From Oscillospiraceae bacterium (GTDB taxonomy: Bacteria > Bacillota > Clostridia > Oscillospirales > Oscillospiraceae), in contig JAGAMN010000043.1 in assembly GCA_017624715.1 (NCBI GenBank), positions 1-64,000 of the forward strand: 64,000 bases of DNA. The letters run 5' to 3'. The notes under the pieces were generated by a model. That model did no database searches. It worked only from the letters and a program-made list of their open reading frames with translations, and was not told the origin of the DNA. Shown here piece by piece: positions 63,031 through 64,000 of the stretch. How positions within the stretch are numbered: the stretch's first letter is position 1; every line of letters begins with the position of its first letter. The position numbers and the translations under genes were made by a program.

Positions 63031-63163
63031 AGTATCCACCTCCTTGGTTGGATCGTTTGATGTGTTTACTTCCCACCGACTCCGCTGCGGCCACGAAGCA
63101 GGCTCACTTTTATTATGCGCACAACGGGAATTCACAACAAAAAACAAAGTAGAGGCTTTGGCA

Positions 63164-63190
63164 AAATAAAAGGCGACACCTTGGTGTCGC
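63164..63190 (-). terminator. Minus-strand terminator upstream of the integrase
   Basis: GCGACACC and GGTGTCGC form a perfect 8-bp stem with a 2-nt loop, followed on the minus strand by TTTTATTTT. It should stop transcripts arriving from the right before the integrase gene. Confidence 0.75.
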
Positions 63191-63245
63191 ACCGCATTTG
63201 GTTGGTTTGAGTTAAATTGATTATGAAGGAAAACGAGGGAAAAAC

Positions 63246-63480
63246 TAGGGTTCCCGAAAGAAAAAAGTTTGAAAACCCTAGCTGAATCAATAAAAGTACG
63301 AACATTTTTGCAGAATTTGATTTTTAGGAGGGGGGTTCCCGGGAACCCGGCCCCCTTTAAGAAGATAATTTGATAAGATATTCGGAACCTCCCGATATAC
63401 TACCGCCGTTACCATGAAATTGGTTGCGGAACCCTATTTCATTTTTTCGGGAACCCTAAATGGGGGGTCGGAACCCTCTT
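63246..63480. repeat. Iteron-like GGAACCC repeat array
   Basis: At least seven related copies of TCGG(G)AACCCTA occur. One is inverted (63246-63257), one is degenerate (63271), and one is inside a 16-bp palindrome GGGTTCCCGGGAACCC (63333-63348). The others have GGAACC starting at 63384, 63428, 63450 and 63470. The forward copies from 63342 are stepped by 42, 44, 22 and 20 bp, about whole or double helical turns. Confidence 0.7.
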
Positions 63481-63683
63481 TTTCAGCGGATTTTGCGAAA
63501 ATTGTATTAACATAAATAAGAGAAAGCAAAAATACCGGATAAACATAAAATTAATTTACCTGTCATACAGGCTAAAAGAGCAAAACAATAGGTGCAGACT
63601 TTCATCTTTTTGAAAAGATATGAGAAAACAGGGCAACGCAAAACCTCTCATGATTGTTGATGATACAAGAAAAAAGATGAGAA

Positions 63684-63974
63684 AATATGAGATAAAGAAG
63701 CGAAGTCTTTTTCTCATCCTATCCACCACATTAGAAAGCAAAGAGTGTGGGCTTGCAATCGAGCAATATACGAATAGATGTGCTTGCTTTGCTTTGAGTT
63801 CAATGATGGAATACGAGAAAAAATGAAATGAAACATCTCGTCTTGATCTCGCTACATCATAGCAATGCCTTTACCTCTTTTTCGCCACTATACCGATTGT
63901 TTGTTTTGATCTTTGATCTGGCCTTTTCATCCGTTTTATCTTCTTAGTCTTAATATGAGATAAAGTACGAAGTT
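63684..63974 (+). repeat. Direct repeat pair AATATGAGATAAAG
   Basis: A 14-base identical core AATATGAGATAAAG, followed in both copies by a nearby CGAAGT, occurs at 63684 and 63952. Shorter TGAGAAAA versions lie at 63620 and 63678. They may be binding sites for an element-encoded protein. No gene between them is convincing. Confidence 0.45.
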
Positions 63975-64000
63975 GGCCTTCCCATCACACTTTTCTGTCT

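Larger units (their letters stand above)
63031..64000. other. Gene-poor AT-rich edge of an integrated element
   Basis: No convincing gene is seen over about 970 bp. The stretch holds a putative minus-strand integrase promoter (TTGTTG and CATAAT, 63112-63140), a minus-strand terminator, an array of GGAACCC-type repeats (63246-63480) and a longer direct repeat pair (63684, 63952). Base composition falls well below that of the left part. It looks like the control/origin region of a mobile element that continues to the right. Confidence 0.55.

Noticed and set aside
63246..63480. A CRISPR array
   Set aside because: The repeats are short, unequal and in both orientations, with no spacer-repeat pattern and no cas gene.
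63620..63826. A 68-residue plus-strand open frame in the AT-rich edge, and a 61-residue one opposite it
   Set aside because: No ribosome binding site, no family resemblance and overlap with repeats.

Overview
The window looks like chromosomal DNA of a low-to-mid GC Gram-positive gut bacterium of the class Clostridia, most likely Oscillospirales (Oscillospiraceae/Ruminococcaceae-like). This is inferred from the gene order of the spc/alpha ribosomal operon (adk, map, a KOW protein, infA, rpmJ), the four-cysteine adenylate kinase and S14, the LplA/LplB/YtcP/YesL-type sugar uptake genes, and surface proteins ending in an NPxTG-D-like tail. No species name can be given from sequence alone.

Layout. 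(1) 1-10449: a dense plus-strand ribosomal/housekeeping operon from the end of rpsQ to rplQ, closed by a strong terminator. (2) 10498-13168: aldose-1-epimerase-like and DUF2877 genes on the minus strand, divergent from an AraC regulator. (3) 13218-22266: a seven-gene minus-strand operon (MBL hydrolase, SDR, IlvD/Edd dehydratase, flavoprotein, FdrA, DUF1116, acetate-kinase-like) divergent from KDPG aldolase and KDG kinase (22509-24198). Together these suggest oxidation and dehydration of a sugar acid to KDG, then KDPG, then pyruvate plus glyceraldehyde-3-phosphate. A second acyl-phosphate/ATP-forming branch is attached and remains unexplained. (4) 24391-27082: a sugar-binding lipoprotein and an amidohydrolase. 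(5) 27169-34861: two paralogous 617-residue putative six-hairpin glycosidases, two surface proteins sharing one C-terminal tail, and an AraC regulator. (6) 35092-39129: an ABC sugar importer (two permeases and a binding protein) behind two good promoters. (7) 39247-46400: three tandem paralogous metallo-beta-lactamase-fold proteins and a membrane-anchored AraC sensor-regulator. (8) 46460-59980: a long catabolic run with a CE4-like deacetylase, HpaI-type aldolase, 2-hydroxyacid dehydrogenase, aldo/keto reductase, MBL hydrolase, YesL-like membrane protein, GH2, GH3, a GH28-like beta-helix protein, alkaline phosphatase and YibE/F. (9) 60021-61280: glycerol-1-phosphate dehydrogenase. (10) 61451 to the end: tRNA-Thr, then the edge of an integrated element with a tyrosine integrase fused to an excisionase-like domain, and an AT-rich gene-poor stretch with iteron-like repeats.

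The middle 50 kb reads as a glycan/uronic-acid utilisation island: surface binding proteins and lipoproteins, import through one ABC permease pair that probably serves two binding proteins, intracellular glycosidases, then conversion through KDG/KDPG and an aldolase/dehydrogenase branch. The points most worth pursuing are the FdrA-DUF1116-AckA-like module, the tandem secreted MBL proteins, the paired toroid glycosidases, the excisionase-integrase fusion with an internal start, and several operator-like motifs shared between island promoters.
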